Assembly: GCA_016931215.1 (NCBI GenBank) | Contig: JAFGFD010000135.1 | Location: 1-38,118 of the forward strand | Direction: 5' to 3' | From: Candidatus Omnitrophota bacterium | Lineage (GTDB): Bacteria; Omnitrophota; Gorgyraeia; JAHIPI01 | Length of the DNA: 38,118 nucleotides | Shown here: piece after piece, positions 1 to 8,581 of the stretch | Numbering within the stretch: the first letter of the stretch is position 1 | How the letters are laid out: each line of letters opens with the position of its first letter | The notes under the pieces: generated by a model | Told to the model about the DNA's origin: nothing | Seen by the model: the letters and a program-made list of their open reading frames with translations, nothing else | Database searches by the model: none | Position numbers and translations under genes: made by a program

Positions 1-393
1 AAAATAGCTGTGAAATACATGGCCGTGGAACGTATGTATTATAACAGGGACTCCGGCTAAGATAGCCGCAATCCTTCCTATCGCCCCGGCCTTTGCCGTA
101 TGCGTATGAATTATATCCGGCCTATTCTTCTTCAAATATCTACAAATCTTCCATAACCCTTTTATGTCTTTTACTATATCTACTTCGCGTTGTAATTCCG
201 CTATCAATATAGGCTCTATCCCCTGCTCGGCCACCAGATATGTCATGTCGCCCTCGTTCTCGCATATAGCCCCTGTCAAGAGCGTTGAATCGAACTTATC
301 TCTGTTTAAACCTGTCGTTAAGAGAGCGGCCTGTATGGCCGGCCCACCTATATTCATGCGCGTAATAATTCTTATTACCTTAATCTTTTCCAT
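1..393 (-). CDS. Glycosyltransferase family 4, N-terminal part (runs off the left edge)
   Basis: This open frame is missing from the ORF track because its 3' end lies beyond base 1. From ATG at 393 it reads 131 codons without a stop, beginning MEKIKVIRIITRMNIGGPA, the usual opening of GT4 (GT-B fold) transferases with the glycine-rich acceptor loop. Near residues 100-130 it has HTHTAKAGAIGRIAA and then HTFHGHVFHSYF, signatures of the N-terminal domain of capsule/exopolysaccharide GT4 enzymes. The nucleotide-sugar-binding C-terminal domain is outside the window. Its start overlaps the 3' end of the preceding GT4 gene by 14 nt, so the two are probably translationally coupled. Donor and acceptor sugars cannot be told from sequence. 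Confidence 0.9.
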   Translation of the reverse strand, partial: MEKIKVIRIITRMNIGGPAIQAALLTTGLNRDKFDSTLLTGAICENEGDMTYLVAEQGIEPILIAELQREVDIVKDIKGLWKICRYLKKNRPDIIHTHTAKAGAIGRIAAILAGVPVIIHTFHGHVFHSYF

Positions 394-1498
394 GGGCGTC
401 AAGCAGTTCTTCGTAAAGCCTTTTGGTATCGGAGACTGTTCTCTTTATATTGAACCTTTCATTTGTGTAAGTCGCGGCATTCCGCGATAAACGGTCCCTT
501 AATGATTTGTCATTGAACAAGATTTCAATGGCCTCGGAAAGCGTCTTACTCTCCCTCGGCGGAACTATCAGACCTGTATCATTATTGGCCAATGCCTCCG
601 TGACACCTCCTACGTCAGTGGCGACGACGGCTAGACCCGCGGCCATCGCTTCCAGGAGGGCATTGGGCAGACCCTCCCAAATCGAAGGCAAGACGAAGAT
701 ATCAGCCGCTTTTAAAAGCCTGTTTACATCGTCCCTTCTTCCCAGCAAAGCTACTCTATCCACCAGGTCCATTTTGGTTATTTGCCTTTCCAATCTTCTT
801 CTTTCCCTGCCCGAACCTGCGATTACAGATTTAAAGTCATAGCCCCTTTGTTTCAATATCCGGAGGGCTTCAAGCAAGTAGATATGCCCCTTTTTTTTCT
901 CGAGGTTACTTACCGTCAATATGAAATAAGTGTCCTGCCCGAGGCCTATTTCTTTTCTCAGGCGCAAATTATCCGCCGTATCATCTTCGGTAAGCTCGAG
1001 CCCATTATAGATAACTTTTATTTTATCTTCTCTGGTCACCCCTTTCTTGACATGTGCCCTTCCGACTTCTCTTGAAACCGCGGTGACTTTACTGACACAA
1101 AAATCGGTCAAACGCAATGACATCTCACGAAATTTACCGCCTATGTTCTCGTTGCGTAACGAGGATATGACAATGGGGACTCCCGATATCCTCGCCGCTA
1201 TTCTACCCAATATGTCCGCGTGAAAGAGGTAATTATGTACTATGTTGGGCCTTTCCGATTTTAGAATCGATATCAAGCGCGGAAGCGAGGCTACAAAACT
1301 GATCTTATTGACACCCAAAGTATAGACCTTCACGCCTTCACTTTCTATCTTTTCCCTCAAAGGCGTGTTGGGGAGCAACGATACAACGAAATGAGAAAAC
1401 CGGCTATCTTCAAAGTTGCGAAGCACTTTAAGCAGCATGTATTCCGCACCGCCTATATCTAAATCTGTTATTATATGAGCCACTTTAACTTGAGCCAC
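380..1498 (-). CDS. Glycosyltransferase family 4
   Basis: Cytoplasmic or membrane-associated GT-B transferase, about 372 residues, that would add one sugar to the growing surface glycan. The N-terminus VKVAHIITDLDIGGAE is the classic GT4 opening. The C-terminal domain has EGLPNALLEAMAAG, the E-x7-E donor-binding motif, followed by VVATDVGG. The ORF track starts at 1564, but I prefer the GTG at 1498. It has GAGAGG seven bases upstream and overlaps the upstream stop by 14 nt, like the next junction in this operon, and the 22 residues before it do not look like GT4 sequence. It sits between two other GT4 genes at the 3' end of the polysaccharide locus. Sugar specificity is unknown. Confidence 0.9.
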   Translation of the reverse strand: MAQVKVAHIITDLDIGGAEYMLLKVLRNFEDSRFSHFVVSLLPNTPLREKIESEGVKVYTLGVNKISFVASLPRLISILKSERPNIVHNYLFHADILGRIAARISGVPIVISSLRNENIGGKFREMSLRLTDFCVSKVTAVSREVGRAHVKKGVTREDKIKVIYNGLELTEDDTADNLRLRKEIGLGQDTYFILTVSNLEKKKGHIYLLEALRILKQRGYDFKSVIAGSGRERRRLERQITKMDLVDRVALLGRRDDVNRLLKAADIFVLPSIWEGLPNALLEAMAAGLAVVATDVGGVTEALANNDTGLIVPPRESKTLSEAIEILFNDKSLRDRLSRNAATYTNERFNIKRTVSDTKRLYEELLDAHGKD

Positions 1499-2708
1499 GT
1501 TTATGCCTCTCGAATAAGTCCCGATATAAAAGCATATATCTGTCCGCGATAAGCCCCCAGTCATACGATTCCGCCCTCTTCAGCGCATTTTCCGACAGCC
1601 TTCTTGCCAGGTTTACGTCAGAAAATATCGACGAGATGGACCTGGTCATGCCGTCGATATCGCCCACCCGATTTTTTAGACCATCTTGCCCCTCAATGAC
1701 CATATCATCGACACCCGGGGCATCTGTAGTCACTATCGGAAGTCCGGCCGCCATAGCTTCTATTATAACTTTGGCAAAAAGCTCTATCATCGTAGGATAT
1801 ACGAATATATCGCTTGCCTTATAATAGCGAATAAGCTTAGGAGAAGGTATTACGGGCTCGCCGCTCGCGGCGATCTCCACCTTAAGGTCCTTTGTAATAA
1901 TAAGGTTCTGGACGCCGTGCTTTATTGCCTGGGATTTAATGCTTTCACACCCTTTGCCTATCAACAGCCAGCGGAACAAAAGCCCCTTATCCGACAACCT
2001 CCTGGCGATTTGCGGTATATACAAGAAGCCCTTCTTCGGATGGTTTCTGCCGACCGAGATTATCAATTTAGTCTTATCGTCAATGCCCAATTCTCTTCTT
2101 GTCTTTTCTCTCTCCACTTCAACTCTAAAGGCGCCATAATCCACGCCGTTAGGTATGATATTTATCTTATCGCCTGAGATCCCGAGATCTTTCAGTTCTT
2201 TCGTAAACGAATTATTCGCCGTGATAATAGCGTCGAACTTTTTATAATTCTCTTTAACTGCATTATCAACCTTCCTGTCCAGCCTATAACCGTACTTGAT
2301 GTCGGCGGACATCTGTATGTCTTCTCCGGCACAGCGTAAGATAGACGGGATATTTTCCGCATTGAAATAATCCGCAGAGGCAGCGCCTAAAGGATATCCG
2401 ATGGTGACCTGCCAGATGTCGAAGGAATATCTTCTTTGAATATCGCGCAATACCGCGCCAAGGATCTTTTTACCCAAAGCAAAATTATAAAAAATCAGTT
2501 TATAGATTATAGGATTGATCCGGAGAACATCATAATCATATTTAGTGTCGTACTTCCATTTCTTGCCCGGTGTAATAACAATGGCGCCATGCCCCTTTCC
2601 GGCGACAGACGTAGCGAGTCTGTGCACAAAGACCTGCGCCCCTCCGACGCTGGGAAGATAGTTGGAAATAAGATAAGCTATCTTTAATCTGCTATTATCC
2701 GTCTTCAC
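1485..2708 (-). CDS. Glycosyltransferase family 4
   Basis: GT-B fold transferase of 407 residues. It opens with LKIAYLISNYLPSVGGAQVFVHRLA, the GT4 N-terminal acceptor-side motif. The C-terminal Rossmann domain begins near residue 210 (LIISVGRNHPKKG), and ELFAKVIIEAMAAGLPIVTTD near residue 315 is the E-x7-E donor site. The start is GTG, overlapping the TGA of the upstream methyltransferase gene in a 4-nt GTGA junction, a sign of translational coupling. The 3' end overlaps the next GT4 by 14 nt. It probably adds one residue of the repeat unit. The donor is unknown. Confidence 0.9.
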   Translation of the reverse strand: MKTDNSRLKIAYLISNYLPSVGGAQVFVHRLATSVAGKGHGAIVITPGKKWKYDTKYDYDVLRINPIIYKLIFYNFALGKKILGAVLRDIQRRYSFDIWQVTIGYPLGAASADYFNAENIPSILRCAGEDIQMSADIKYGYRLDRKVDNAVKENYKKFDAIITANNSFTKELKDLGISGDKINIIPNGVDYGAFRVEVEREKTRRELGIDDKTKLIISVGRNHPKKGFLYIPQIARRLSDKGLLFRWLLIGKGCESIKSQAIKHGVQNLIITKDLKVEIAASGEPVIPSPKLIRYYKASDIFVYPTMIELFAKVIIEAMAAGLPIVTTDAPGVDDMVIEGQDGLKNRVGDIDGMTRSISSIFSDVNLARRLSENALKRAESYDWGLIADRYMLLYRDLFERHKRGSS

Positions 2709-3445
2709 ACATACCTTTTTTTCAATATAAATATTGCGCTGGAACAGAGCCCCTTATTCGCGAGCAGCCTCACAGTGGGCACTATTGGAAATTCGGAAGG
2801 CGCATATAACAAAAGCGGGTCGACGGTCATGACCTCGAATCCCCCTTCTTCGAACAGGCCTTTCCAATTTCCTATTTTAAAGGCATTGAAGCAACTCATA
2901 AAGCCCTCACGCCAGCCGTGTCCGACAGGCAAGACCTTCTTCCAGCCGGTTCTTTGCCTCAGGTCCATCTCGGGGCGGTCCCCGCGTCTGGCCTTTCTGC
3001 TTTTCTTGAATAACTTTCCCAGGGCGTTATAGGCCTGCGCGGGTATCGACAACAAAAGCCATATGTTGGTCGGTACGGCAAAAGCATATACGCAGTCGCC
3101 TCTCCCTATCCTTTTAAGTTCCGCAAAGGCTTTTTTAACATCCTCGATATGTTCTAAAACATGGTTCGAAAAGACCAGATCAAAGCTATCCGATGCAAAC
3201 GGGGCGTCCTTTATGTCGCATACAACATGTGCCGTGCCATTTTCTGACCTCTCGCTGACATATATATCGGAAGTTATGACATTCCCGAGTCTCTTCAAAT
3301 ACGGGATCTGATATCCGTCACCCGAGCCGAACTCGAGTATTTGGATCCTTGTGCCTGTCTTCAAAAAGGGCTTGATCGCTCCGATTGCAAAATTCATCTC
3401 GGCCTTTCTCTTTCTCTCCCTATGTGCTGTTTCAAAATTTAGCAT
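2705..3445 (-). CDS. SAM-dependent methyltransferase (class I, Methyltransf_11-like)
   Basis: A 246-residue protein with a class I methyltransferase core. ILEFGSGDGYQIPYL (about residues 36-50) is motif I, which binds S-adenosylmethionine. DIKDAPFASDSFDLVFSNHVLEHIED (about 90-115) holds motif II with the HVLEH signature of sugar and quinone methyltransferases. The second half is less typical and may bind the acceptor. It lies among glycosyltransferases, with a GTGA overlap to the next GT4, so O-methylation of a sugar in the glycan, or capping of the chain, is the likely role. This is inferred from context. No transmembrane segment is obvious. Confidence 0.85.
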   Translation of the reverse strand: MLNFETAHRERKRKAEMNFAIGAIKPFLKTGTRIQILEFGSGDGYQIPYLKRLGNVITSDIYVSERSENGTAHVVCDIKDAPFASDSFDLVFSNHVLEHIEDVKKAFAELKRIGRGDCVYAFAVPTNIWLLLSIPAQAYNALGKLFKKSRKARRGDRPEMDLRQRTGWKKVLPVGHGWREGFMSCFNAFKIGNWKGLFEEGGFEVMTVDPLLLYAPSEFPIVPTVRLLANKGLCSSAIFILKKRYV

Positions 3446-3460
3446 AATCCCAAAAGCCGT

Positions 3461-4570
3461 TCATGAATCAATCATGGTAAGCAATCTCTCGCAAAATTCC
3501 GACCGGCCCCCTCCATAAAGATAATATCTATACCTATCCTGTGCCTTTTTGCTGACGTATTCCAATCTCGCGCGATCTCTCAAGACGCACGATAGTTTAT
3601 CGACCAGATCTTCCAGCCCCCAAGAAAAAGAAATATAAGTCTCTCCATCGTCATATAAATGCGGCCAAGTCTCCATGTGGGACATATCCTGCTTAAAAAG
3701 TAATGCCCCCTGTATTATAATGTCGAAATCGCGGCAACTTATCTCGCCCCAGCCAAAAGGGCTGACGGCAACTTTTGTGTCGGCCAATTCCTTTAAATAG
3801 CGACTTCTTCTCACCTTTTGAGTCTTGACATCAAACTCTATTCTTAAAATATCGCTGATAACCTGCCTCTGATATCTTACGGTATCTCTCGAATGAGACA
3901 GTCCCAGCCTGCCGTTTATGTCTATCGACCTATTGCTAAGACAATCTGCAAATCTCACAGTGTAATCGGTCTTTAAAAGCAGGCCGCATCTCATGCGGCC
4001 GACCCATTCATCGTAGATATAGTTGTACCTACCCCATTCATTCAAGGCGCTGTTCCACGACACTCCGAGCTTATATTCAAACTCCTCTCTAAGAGGTGTC
4101 TCTACCGAAACACTCCCGGATGCATCGGACTCGCCCTTATCTGTAATATTAAATTTATTTTTGTAAAAATCCGTATAAATTCTGTTTCCATAGAAAGAAC
4201 GCCTGTAGAGCGATTTATCCTTCAGGATCTGGCTCTTATAATACCCGTCCACGTACGGCAAAATGTTAAACTGTGTCGTACCCGTACTGTCATTCGTGTC
4301 GAACCACAATATCTTGCCCGTCTTTTTTCTGAAAGAAGACAGCAGGTCATAAAGCTGACCGTACCTCCCGCTGTGCCATGTTTTGAAAAATTTACTGTTT
4401 ATAAACAAAATATCGCAGTCGCCTATCTTCTTGGAAAGCGAGTCAAAAAAATTGATACTTATTCCCTTTTCATCGAAAAAATCCTTGTTTATCAACAGCG
4501 GGTAGTTCAATGCATGGGAATTGGGCGATCTATATTCCGTCAATACAAATAAACGTCTTTTATCCTTCAT
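3461..4570 (-). CDS. Glycosyltransferase-like protein (CgeB / Glyco_trans_1_2-like C-terminus)
   Basis: A 369-residue protein I cannot assign to a well-defined family. The C-terminal third contains VAVSPFGWGEISCRDFDIIIQG and later SFSWGLEDLVDKLSCVLRD, which resemble the C-terminal half of CgeB/Glyco_trans_1_2-type family-1 glycosyltransferases, where a conserved stretch picks the donor sugar. The N-terminal part (FVLTEYRSPNSHALNYP, then CDILFINSKFF) looks like a Rossmann-type domain without the glycine-rich loop of normal GT4 enzymes. It lies between a DegT aminotransferase and a methyltransferase gene, so a role in building or decorating the same glycan is likely. The exact activity is unknown, and a non-catalytic role is possible. 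Confidence 0.65.
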   Translation of the reverse strand: MKDKRRLFVLTEYRSPNSHALNYPLLINKDFFDEKGISINFFDSLSKKIGDCDILFINSKFFKTWHSGRYGQLYDLLSSFRKKTGKILWFDTNDSTGTTQFNILPYVDGYYKSQILKDKSLYRRSFYGNRIYTDFYKNKFNITDKGESDASGSVSVETPLREEFEYKLGVSWNSALNEWGRYNYIYDEWVGRMRCGLLLKTDYTVRFADCLSNRSIDINGRLGLSHSRDTVRYQRQVISDILRIEFDVKTQKVRRSRYLKELADTKVAVSPFGWGEISCRDFDIIIQGALLFKQDMSHMETWPHLYDDGETYISFSWGLEDLVDKLSCVLRDRARLEYVSKKAQDRYRYYLYGGGRSEFCERLLTMIDS

Positions 4571-4658
4571 ATTAGCGATAAATCAGGTTGGGGCCCGTTC
4601 TACATTGGGCGTTTTGGTGCTTCCCTCCGGGCATCATTCGATTTCGCCCGCTATTGAC
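4571..4658. other. GC-rich spacer with several short self-complementary stretches
   Basis: This 88-nt gap in an otherwise densely packed operon is richer in G and C than its surroundings. It carries several complementary GGGC/GCCC tracts (GGGCCC, GGGCG, GGGCAT, GCCCG) that could fold into alternative small hairpins on the minus-strand transcript. No open frame or ribosome site is visible. Its function is unknown. It could stabilise or attenuate the mRNA between the DegT gene and the downstream transferase genes. Confidence 0.3.
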
Positions 4659-5771
4659 TCAATTGCAGGCCTTCAGGCCCTTTTTTAATTTATCGATGAC
4701 ATACCTTTGTTCGTCATCTTTAATCTCGGGAAACAGGGGTAACGCCAATGTCTCGGTCGATGCCGCCTCGGCTTCGGGAAAATCGCCTTTTTTATACCCC
4801 AAGTCTTTGTAGCACTCCTGTAGATGGACCGGCAGCGGATAATATACCCTCGATTCTATCCCGTTATCGTTTAGAAACTTCATAAGCCCGTCTCTCTTTC
4901 GCTTCTCGACCCTGATTATGTAAAGATGATATACATGTCTGCCTTTATTCGCTTCCGATGGTGTCTCTACGAGCCCCTTCAGTTCCTCGTCATATCTCTT
5001 CGCTACCCTTCGCCTTCTTTCATTCCAATCGTCAAGCTTCTTGAGTTTTACAGTAAGGATGGTCGCCTGTAGATTATCCAATCTTGAATTAAAGCCGATT
5101 ATGGAATGATGGTATTTCTCGCTGGTTCCGTGCACTCTCAGCAAACGAAGTTTTTTATAGAGCCCTCCGTCATTGACGAGAATCATGCCGCCGTCTCCAA
5201 ACGCGCCGAGATTTTTACTCGGGAAAAAGCTTAAACAGCCCGCGTCGCCGAATGAGCCGACTTTTTTGTCATTATATGTCGCCCCGATTGCCTGCGCTGT
5301 GTCTTCTATTACCTTGAGATTATGCCTCCCGGCGATATCCATTATCCGATCCATGTCACACGGGTTTCCGAAAAGATGAACGGGGATTATTGCCTTGGTA
5401 CGAGGCGTAACCGCTTCCTCTATCTTACCGGGATCTATATTGTATGTATCTCTGTCGATATCGGCAAATACGGGCCTTGCTCCTACTCTTGAGATGGATT
5501 CCGCTGTAGCGATAAATGTAGCCGGCGTCGTGATGACTTCATCTCCTTTGCCTATGCCCAGGGCGGTGAGCGCCAAAATGAGCGCTTCCGTGCCCGAGCC
5601 AACTCCTACGGCGTATCGAGCGTCGCAGTAGGCGGCTATCTCTCTTTCAAAAATCTCAGTCTCTTTACCGAGAATAAATTTACTGGAACTGGCGATCTCG
5701 GTTATAGCGTCATCGATCTTTGTTTTTAACTGATCGTATTGAACCTGTATGTTCATTAAAGGGACTTTCAT
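4659..5771 (-). CDS. DegT/DnrJ/EryC1/StrS-family PLP-dependent sugar aminotransferase
   Basis: Fold-type I PLP enzyme of 370 residues that would transaminate a keto-sugar nucleotide to an amino sugar. The pattern VGVGSGTEALILAL (PLP phosphate site), VIEDTAQAIGATY (PLP-ring Asp) and SFFPSKNLGAFGDGG (Schiff-base Lys) is diagnostic. The sequence resembles 3-aminotransferases of the QdtB/FdtB/WbpE kind more than the 4-aminotransferases, but no matching ketoisomerase or WbpB-type oxidase is in the window. The track start at 5774 is a TTG. The ATG at 5771 has AAGGAG six bases upstream and is preferred. It follows a GT2 gene after an 86-nt gap that holds a long inverted repeat. Confidence 0.92.
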   Translation of the reverse strand: MKVPLMNIQVQYDQLKTKIDDAITEIASSSKFILGKETEIFEREIAAYCDARYAVGVGSGTEALILALTALGIGKGDEVITTPATFIATAESISRVGARPVFADIDRDTYNIDPGKIEEAVTPRTKAIIPVHLFGNPCDMDRIMDIAGRHNLKVIEDTAQAIGATYNDKKVGSFGDAGCLSFFPSKNLGAFGDGGMILVNDGGLYKKLRLLRVHGTSEKYHHSIIGFNSRLDNLQATILTVKLKKLDDWNERRRRVAKRYDEELKGLVETPSEANKGRHVYHLYIIRVEKRKRDGLMKFLNDNGIESRVYYPLPVHLQECYKDLGYKKGDFPEAEAASTETLALPLFPEIKDDEQRYVIDKLKKGLKACN

Positions 5772-5798
5772 CAACTTCTCCTTGATTTAACGGTTGCA

Positions 5799-5854
5799 AG
5801 GGATCAGGCCTTCATTCTTTAAAAAACGTGTCTAAACGTGAAGACCTGATCCCT
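5799..5854. terminator. Long inverted repeat after a GT2 gene (possible terminator or mRNA hairpin)
   Basis: AGGGATCAGGCCTTC (5799-5813) pairs with GAAGACCTGATCCCT (5840-5854) over 15 bp with one G-T wobble and a 26-nt loop. On the minus strand it starts four bases after the stop of the GT2 gene at 5858-6631 and ends before the DegT gene. No U-run follows the stem in that direction, so a simple intrinsic terminator is doubtful. A 3'-end stabiliser, a partial attenuator or a REP-like element are alternatives. Confidence 0.45.
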
Positions 5855-5857
5855 ATC

Positions 5858-6631
5858 TTATTTTCTTACATCACAGGGAAGGACATCCTTCCACTTCTTT
5901 TTAAATATCGCGCTGTTTCTATTATACAGCTTGAGGTCATTCGGTACTAAATCCTTATAAAAATCCGATCTCCTCGTAGTCCCGCCGTTGCCGACATGGA
6001 ATCCGAGTACATTCACGGCAACATTTCTATAGCCAGCCTTGAGGCTAGACAGAGAAAAGTCCATGTCGTAAAAATGCATCATTCCGTATGTCTCGTCCAG
6101 AATGCCTATCTTCTCTACAAAACTCTTTGCAAAAACAAAGCACATGCCGTCGCAAACGGCTATATCCGCCACCTCTTCTTTCATGGGCGGATTCAGGCCT
6201 ATACTCAAAAGATTGTGCTTTAGCGTGTCCTCGTCACAGGAACAATTTTTGCGTATATACTGCCTGCCGGCTAAACACGCTATGCCTATGGACGGATCTT
6301 TCTTCATTATCGATACAATCTTACCGAGCCAACCTTTTTCAAATATGACGACATCATTATGCATCTGGCAAATATAGTCATATTTGCTTTGCCTTATCCC
6401 CTGGTTTACCGCGAGGATAGGGCCAAGATTAGCATCATTGCGAATATAGTTAATATCCAGCTCTCTTGACAGGTCCTTAATGTATTCCTGGGTACCGTCC
6501 GTCGAGCCGTTATCAACTATCACCAACTCAAAAGGAACAACGGTATTCTTCACTATATAATCCAAGCACAATCTTGTAAAGCCAAGCATATTGCATACGG
6601 CTATTACTATGCTAACGCCATCATTTTTCAT
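5858..6631 (-). CDS. Glycosyltransferase family 2
   Basis: GT-A fold inverting transferase of 257 residues. VSIVIAVCNMLGFTRLCLDYI followed by ELVIVDNGSTDGTQEYI is the family 2 N-terminal nucleotide-binding motif. MHNDVVIF near residue 90 takes the place of the DxD metal site, and GMMHFYDMDFSLSSLKAGY near 190 is the usual C-terminal acceptor/catalytic region, with an acidic stretch as in rhamnosyl/GlcNAc transferases of this type. No transmembrane helices are seen, so it acts at the cytoplasmic face. It lies between the decarboxylase gene and the DegT gene. The sugar it transfers is unknown. Rhamnose is attractive because rmlABCD is nearby, but that is only inference. Confidence 0.9.
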   Translation of the reverse strand: MKNDGVSIVIAVCNMLGFTRLCLDYIVKNTVVPFELVIVDNGSTDGTQEYIKDLSRELDINYIRNDANLGPILAVNQGIRQSKYDYICQMHNDVVIFEKGWLGKIVSIMKKDPSIGIACLAGRQYIRKNCSCDEDTLKHNLLSIGLNPPMKEEVADIAVCDGMCFVFAKSFVEKIGILDETYGMMHFYDMDFSLSSLKAGYRNVAVNVLGFHVGNGGTTRRSDFYKDLVPNDLKLYNRNSAIFKKKWKDVLPCDVRK

Positions 6632-6669
6632 GTTATTGATTTAACCTCGTCATCTACCGTGGGATTAGA

Positions 6670-7599
6670 TCATTTCTTCCTAAACCAATCGATAGCAAGT
6701 CTTAAACCGTCATCCAGCGGTATCTCGGGCGACCAGTTCAACTCTCTTTTGGCCAGGGTCGTATCAGGCTTCCTGGTCTTGGGATCGTCTATGGGCAGTT
6801 TTCTGTATTCTATACTGCTTTTAGACCCCGATAATTTTATGATTTTTTCAGCTATCTCCAACACGCTGATCTCGTTCGGATTGCCTATATTGACCGGTGA
6901 ACTAAGATTTGAACCCATCAAGTTGTAAATTCCCCGGATCGTGTCCGTTATATAACAAAAACTCCTTGTCTGCCTACCGTCTCCGAAGACCGTCAAAGGC
7001 TCGTCCTTCAATGCCTGTTCTATAAAAGTCGGTATGGCCCTCCCGTCGGATCTTCTCATCTTCGGGCCGTAGGTATTGAAGATGCGCGCGATCTTGACGT
7101 CAAGATTATGCGTGTGATGATAGGCCATGGTAAGGGCTTCGGCGAATCTCTTGCTCTCATCGTACACTCCGCGCGGACCGATGTGGTTTACATTACCCCA
7201 ATAACTCTCCGGTTGAGGGTGAACCTGAGGGTCGCCGTAGACTTCGCTTGTAGAAGCCAATAAGAACTTTGCATCATTCGCCTTAGCTACGCCGAGGGCA
7301 TTATGCGTACCGAGTGAACCGACTTTTAATGTCTGTATTGGATATTTATTATAATCGACGGGGCTCGCGGGAGATGCGAAATGCAAGACGTAATCCAATT
7401 TTTTTTCTATACCAATATATTTAGTCACGTCCTGCTTTATGAACTCAAACCTTTTTCTCTTTAGAAGATCCGTTATATTGTCAAGGTCGCCGGTAATCAA
7501 ATTGTCCATACATATGATTTCATATTCTTTGTCATGCAGATAATGACAAAGATGGCTTCCTATGAATCCCGCTCCGCCCGTTATCAAGACTCTTTTCAT
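6670..7599 (-). CDS. uxs: UDP-glucuronate decarboxylase (UDP-xylose synthase), extended SDR
   Basis: Converts UDP-glucuronate to UDP-xylose with bound NAD+, via a 4-keto intermediate. It opens with the extended-SDR Rossmann motif [10 protein letters not shown]. It then has the family-specific blocks [44 protein letters not shown] (YxxxK catalytic pair), [10 protein letters not shown] and [17 protein letters not shown]. These separate UXS from UDP-glucose 4-epimerases. At 309 residues it is the usual soluble bacterial length without a membrane anchor. Its substrate would come from the ugd product encoded at 13000-14313 in the same locus, so xylose is a probable constituent of the glycan. AAGGCG precedes the ATG by eight bases. 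Confidence 0.93.
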   Translation of the reverse strand: MKRVLITGGAGFIGSHLCHYLHDKEYEIICMDNLITGDLDNITDLLKRKRFEFIKQDVTKYIGIEKKLDYVLHFASPASPVDYNKYPIQTLKVGSLGTHNALGVAKANDAKFLLASTSEVYGDPQVHPQPESYWGNVNHIGPRGVYDESKRFAEALTMAYHHTHNLDVKIARIFNTYGPKMRRSDGRAIPTFIEQALKDEPLTVFGDGRQTRSFCYITDTIRGIYNLMGSNLSSPVNIGNPNEISVLEIAEKIIKLSGSKSSIEYRKLPIDDPKTRKPDTTLAKRELNWSPEIPLDDGLRLAIDWFRKK

Positions 7600-7623
7600 C
7601 TAATCGCCTTTTCTTTTCGCGAC

Positions 7624-8568
7624 TTATAAAGTAACTTTTGACGACTGAAACCACTCTAAAGTCTTTTTGAGACCGTCGTCAAAATTTACTCTTGGGGATA
7701 TCTTAAGTATATTCTTCATCCTCGAGATATCGGCCAATGTCTTTTGTACGTCACCCTGCCTGGAAGGTGCAAACTCCGGCTTTATATGTTTATTCATGTA
7801 TCTGTTTAACTGCTCAATGATATATACTACGGAGTGAGTAGTCCCGCAAGCCACATTAAAGACTTCTCCGGCTGCGCCTTTTGCCTTGGCCGCTGCGAGA
7901 TTGGCATCCACCACATTATCTACATACGTAAAATCTCTCGTTTGAGTGCCGTCGCCTTCGATGATAGGGGCTTCTCCGGAGAGCATTCTGAATATGAAGA
8001 TCGGCACAACAGCCGAATATTTGGACTCCGGATTCTGCCTGGGTCCGAATACGTTAAAATACCTAAGGCTTGCCACTTCGAGGCCGAAAGTCCTGGTATA
8101 GGTATAACCGTAATATTCTCCCGTGAGTTTAGAAACAGCGTACGGAGAAATCGGCAAAGGGCAATACTCCTCTTTCTCCGGAAATTTATCGCAGTCCCCG
8201 TATACCGAACTCGAGGATGCATATACAACCCTCTTGACACCCGCTTCTCTAGACGCCATAAAAACATTCAAGGTGCCGCTTACATTAATATCGTTGGTAA
8301 GGCTCGGATCATCGACGGATTTAGGCACGCTCCTAAGGGCGGCCTGATGCAGAACAAAGTCAATTCCCTTGACGGCCTTCTTAACGGCATCGGGATCCCG
8401 TATGTCCTTTTCTATCAGCTCGATATCATCCATGAAAGGGGCTATGTGCTCGCGTTTGCCGGTTATGAAACTGTCCATAACCCGGACCGAGTGGCCTTCC
8501 TTAAGCAATCTTTCGACTATATTTGAACCTATGAAACCTGCGCCTCCCGTAACAAGGTATTTCTCCAT
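7624..8568 (-). CDS. UDP-N-acetylhexosamine(uronate) 4-epimerase, WbpP/TviC-like SDR
   Basis: Extended SDR of 314 residues with GGAGFIGSN at the N-terminus, ASSSSVYGD (catalytic Ser/Thr region) and SPYAVSKLTGE (YxxxK). HQAALRSVPKSVDDP, LRYFNVFGPRQNPESKYSAVVP and DGTQTRDFTYVDN match the WbpP/WbgU/TviC branch, which epimerises UDP-GlcNAc or UDP-GlcNAcA at C4, rather than GalE. It lies directly after the UDP-GlcNAc 6-dehydrogenase gene (13-nt gap), the same pairing as tviB-tviC in Vi antigen synthesis, so UDP-GalNAcA is the likely product. AGGAG lies five bases before ATG. Which of the two substrates is preferred cannot be decided from sequence. Confidence 0.88.
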   Translation of the reverse strand: MEKYLVTGGAGFIGSNIVERLLKEGHSVRVMDSFITGKREHIAPFMDDIELIEKDIRDPDAVKKAVKGIDFVLHQAALRSVPKSVDDPSLTNDINVSGTLNVFMASREAGVKRVVYASSSSVYGDCDKFPEKEEYCPLPISPYAVSKLTGEYYGYTYTRTFGLEVASLRYFNVFGPRQNPESKYSAVVPIFIFRMLSGEAPIIEGDGTQTRDFTYVDNVVDANLAAAKAKGAAGEVFNVACGTTHSVVYIIEQLNRYMNKHIKPEFAPSRQGDVQKTLADISRMKNILKISPRVNFDDGLKKTLEWFQSSKVTL

Positions 8569-8581
8569 AATAACTCCTGTT

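Noticed and set aside
1499-1564. Longer GT4 start at 1564
   Set aside because: The added 22 residues lie in the upstream GT4 gene and do not resemble GT4 sequence; GTG at 1498 has GAGAGG at good spacing.
7834-8526. 230-residue plus-strand ORF
   Set aside because: It is antisense to the clear SDR epimerase gene and has no recognisable motif; a shadow frame.
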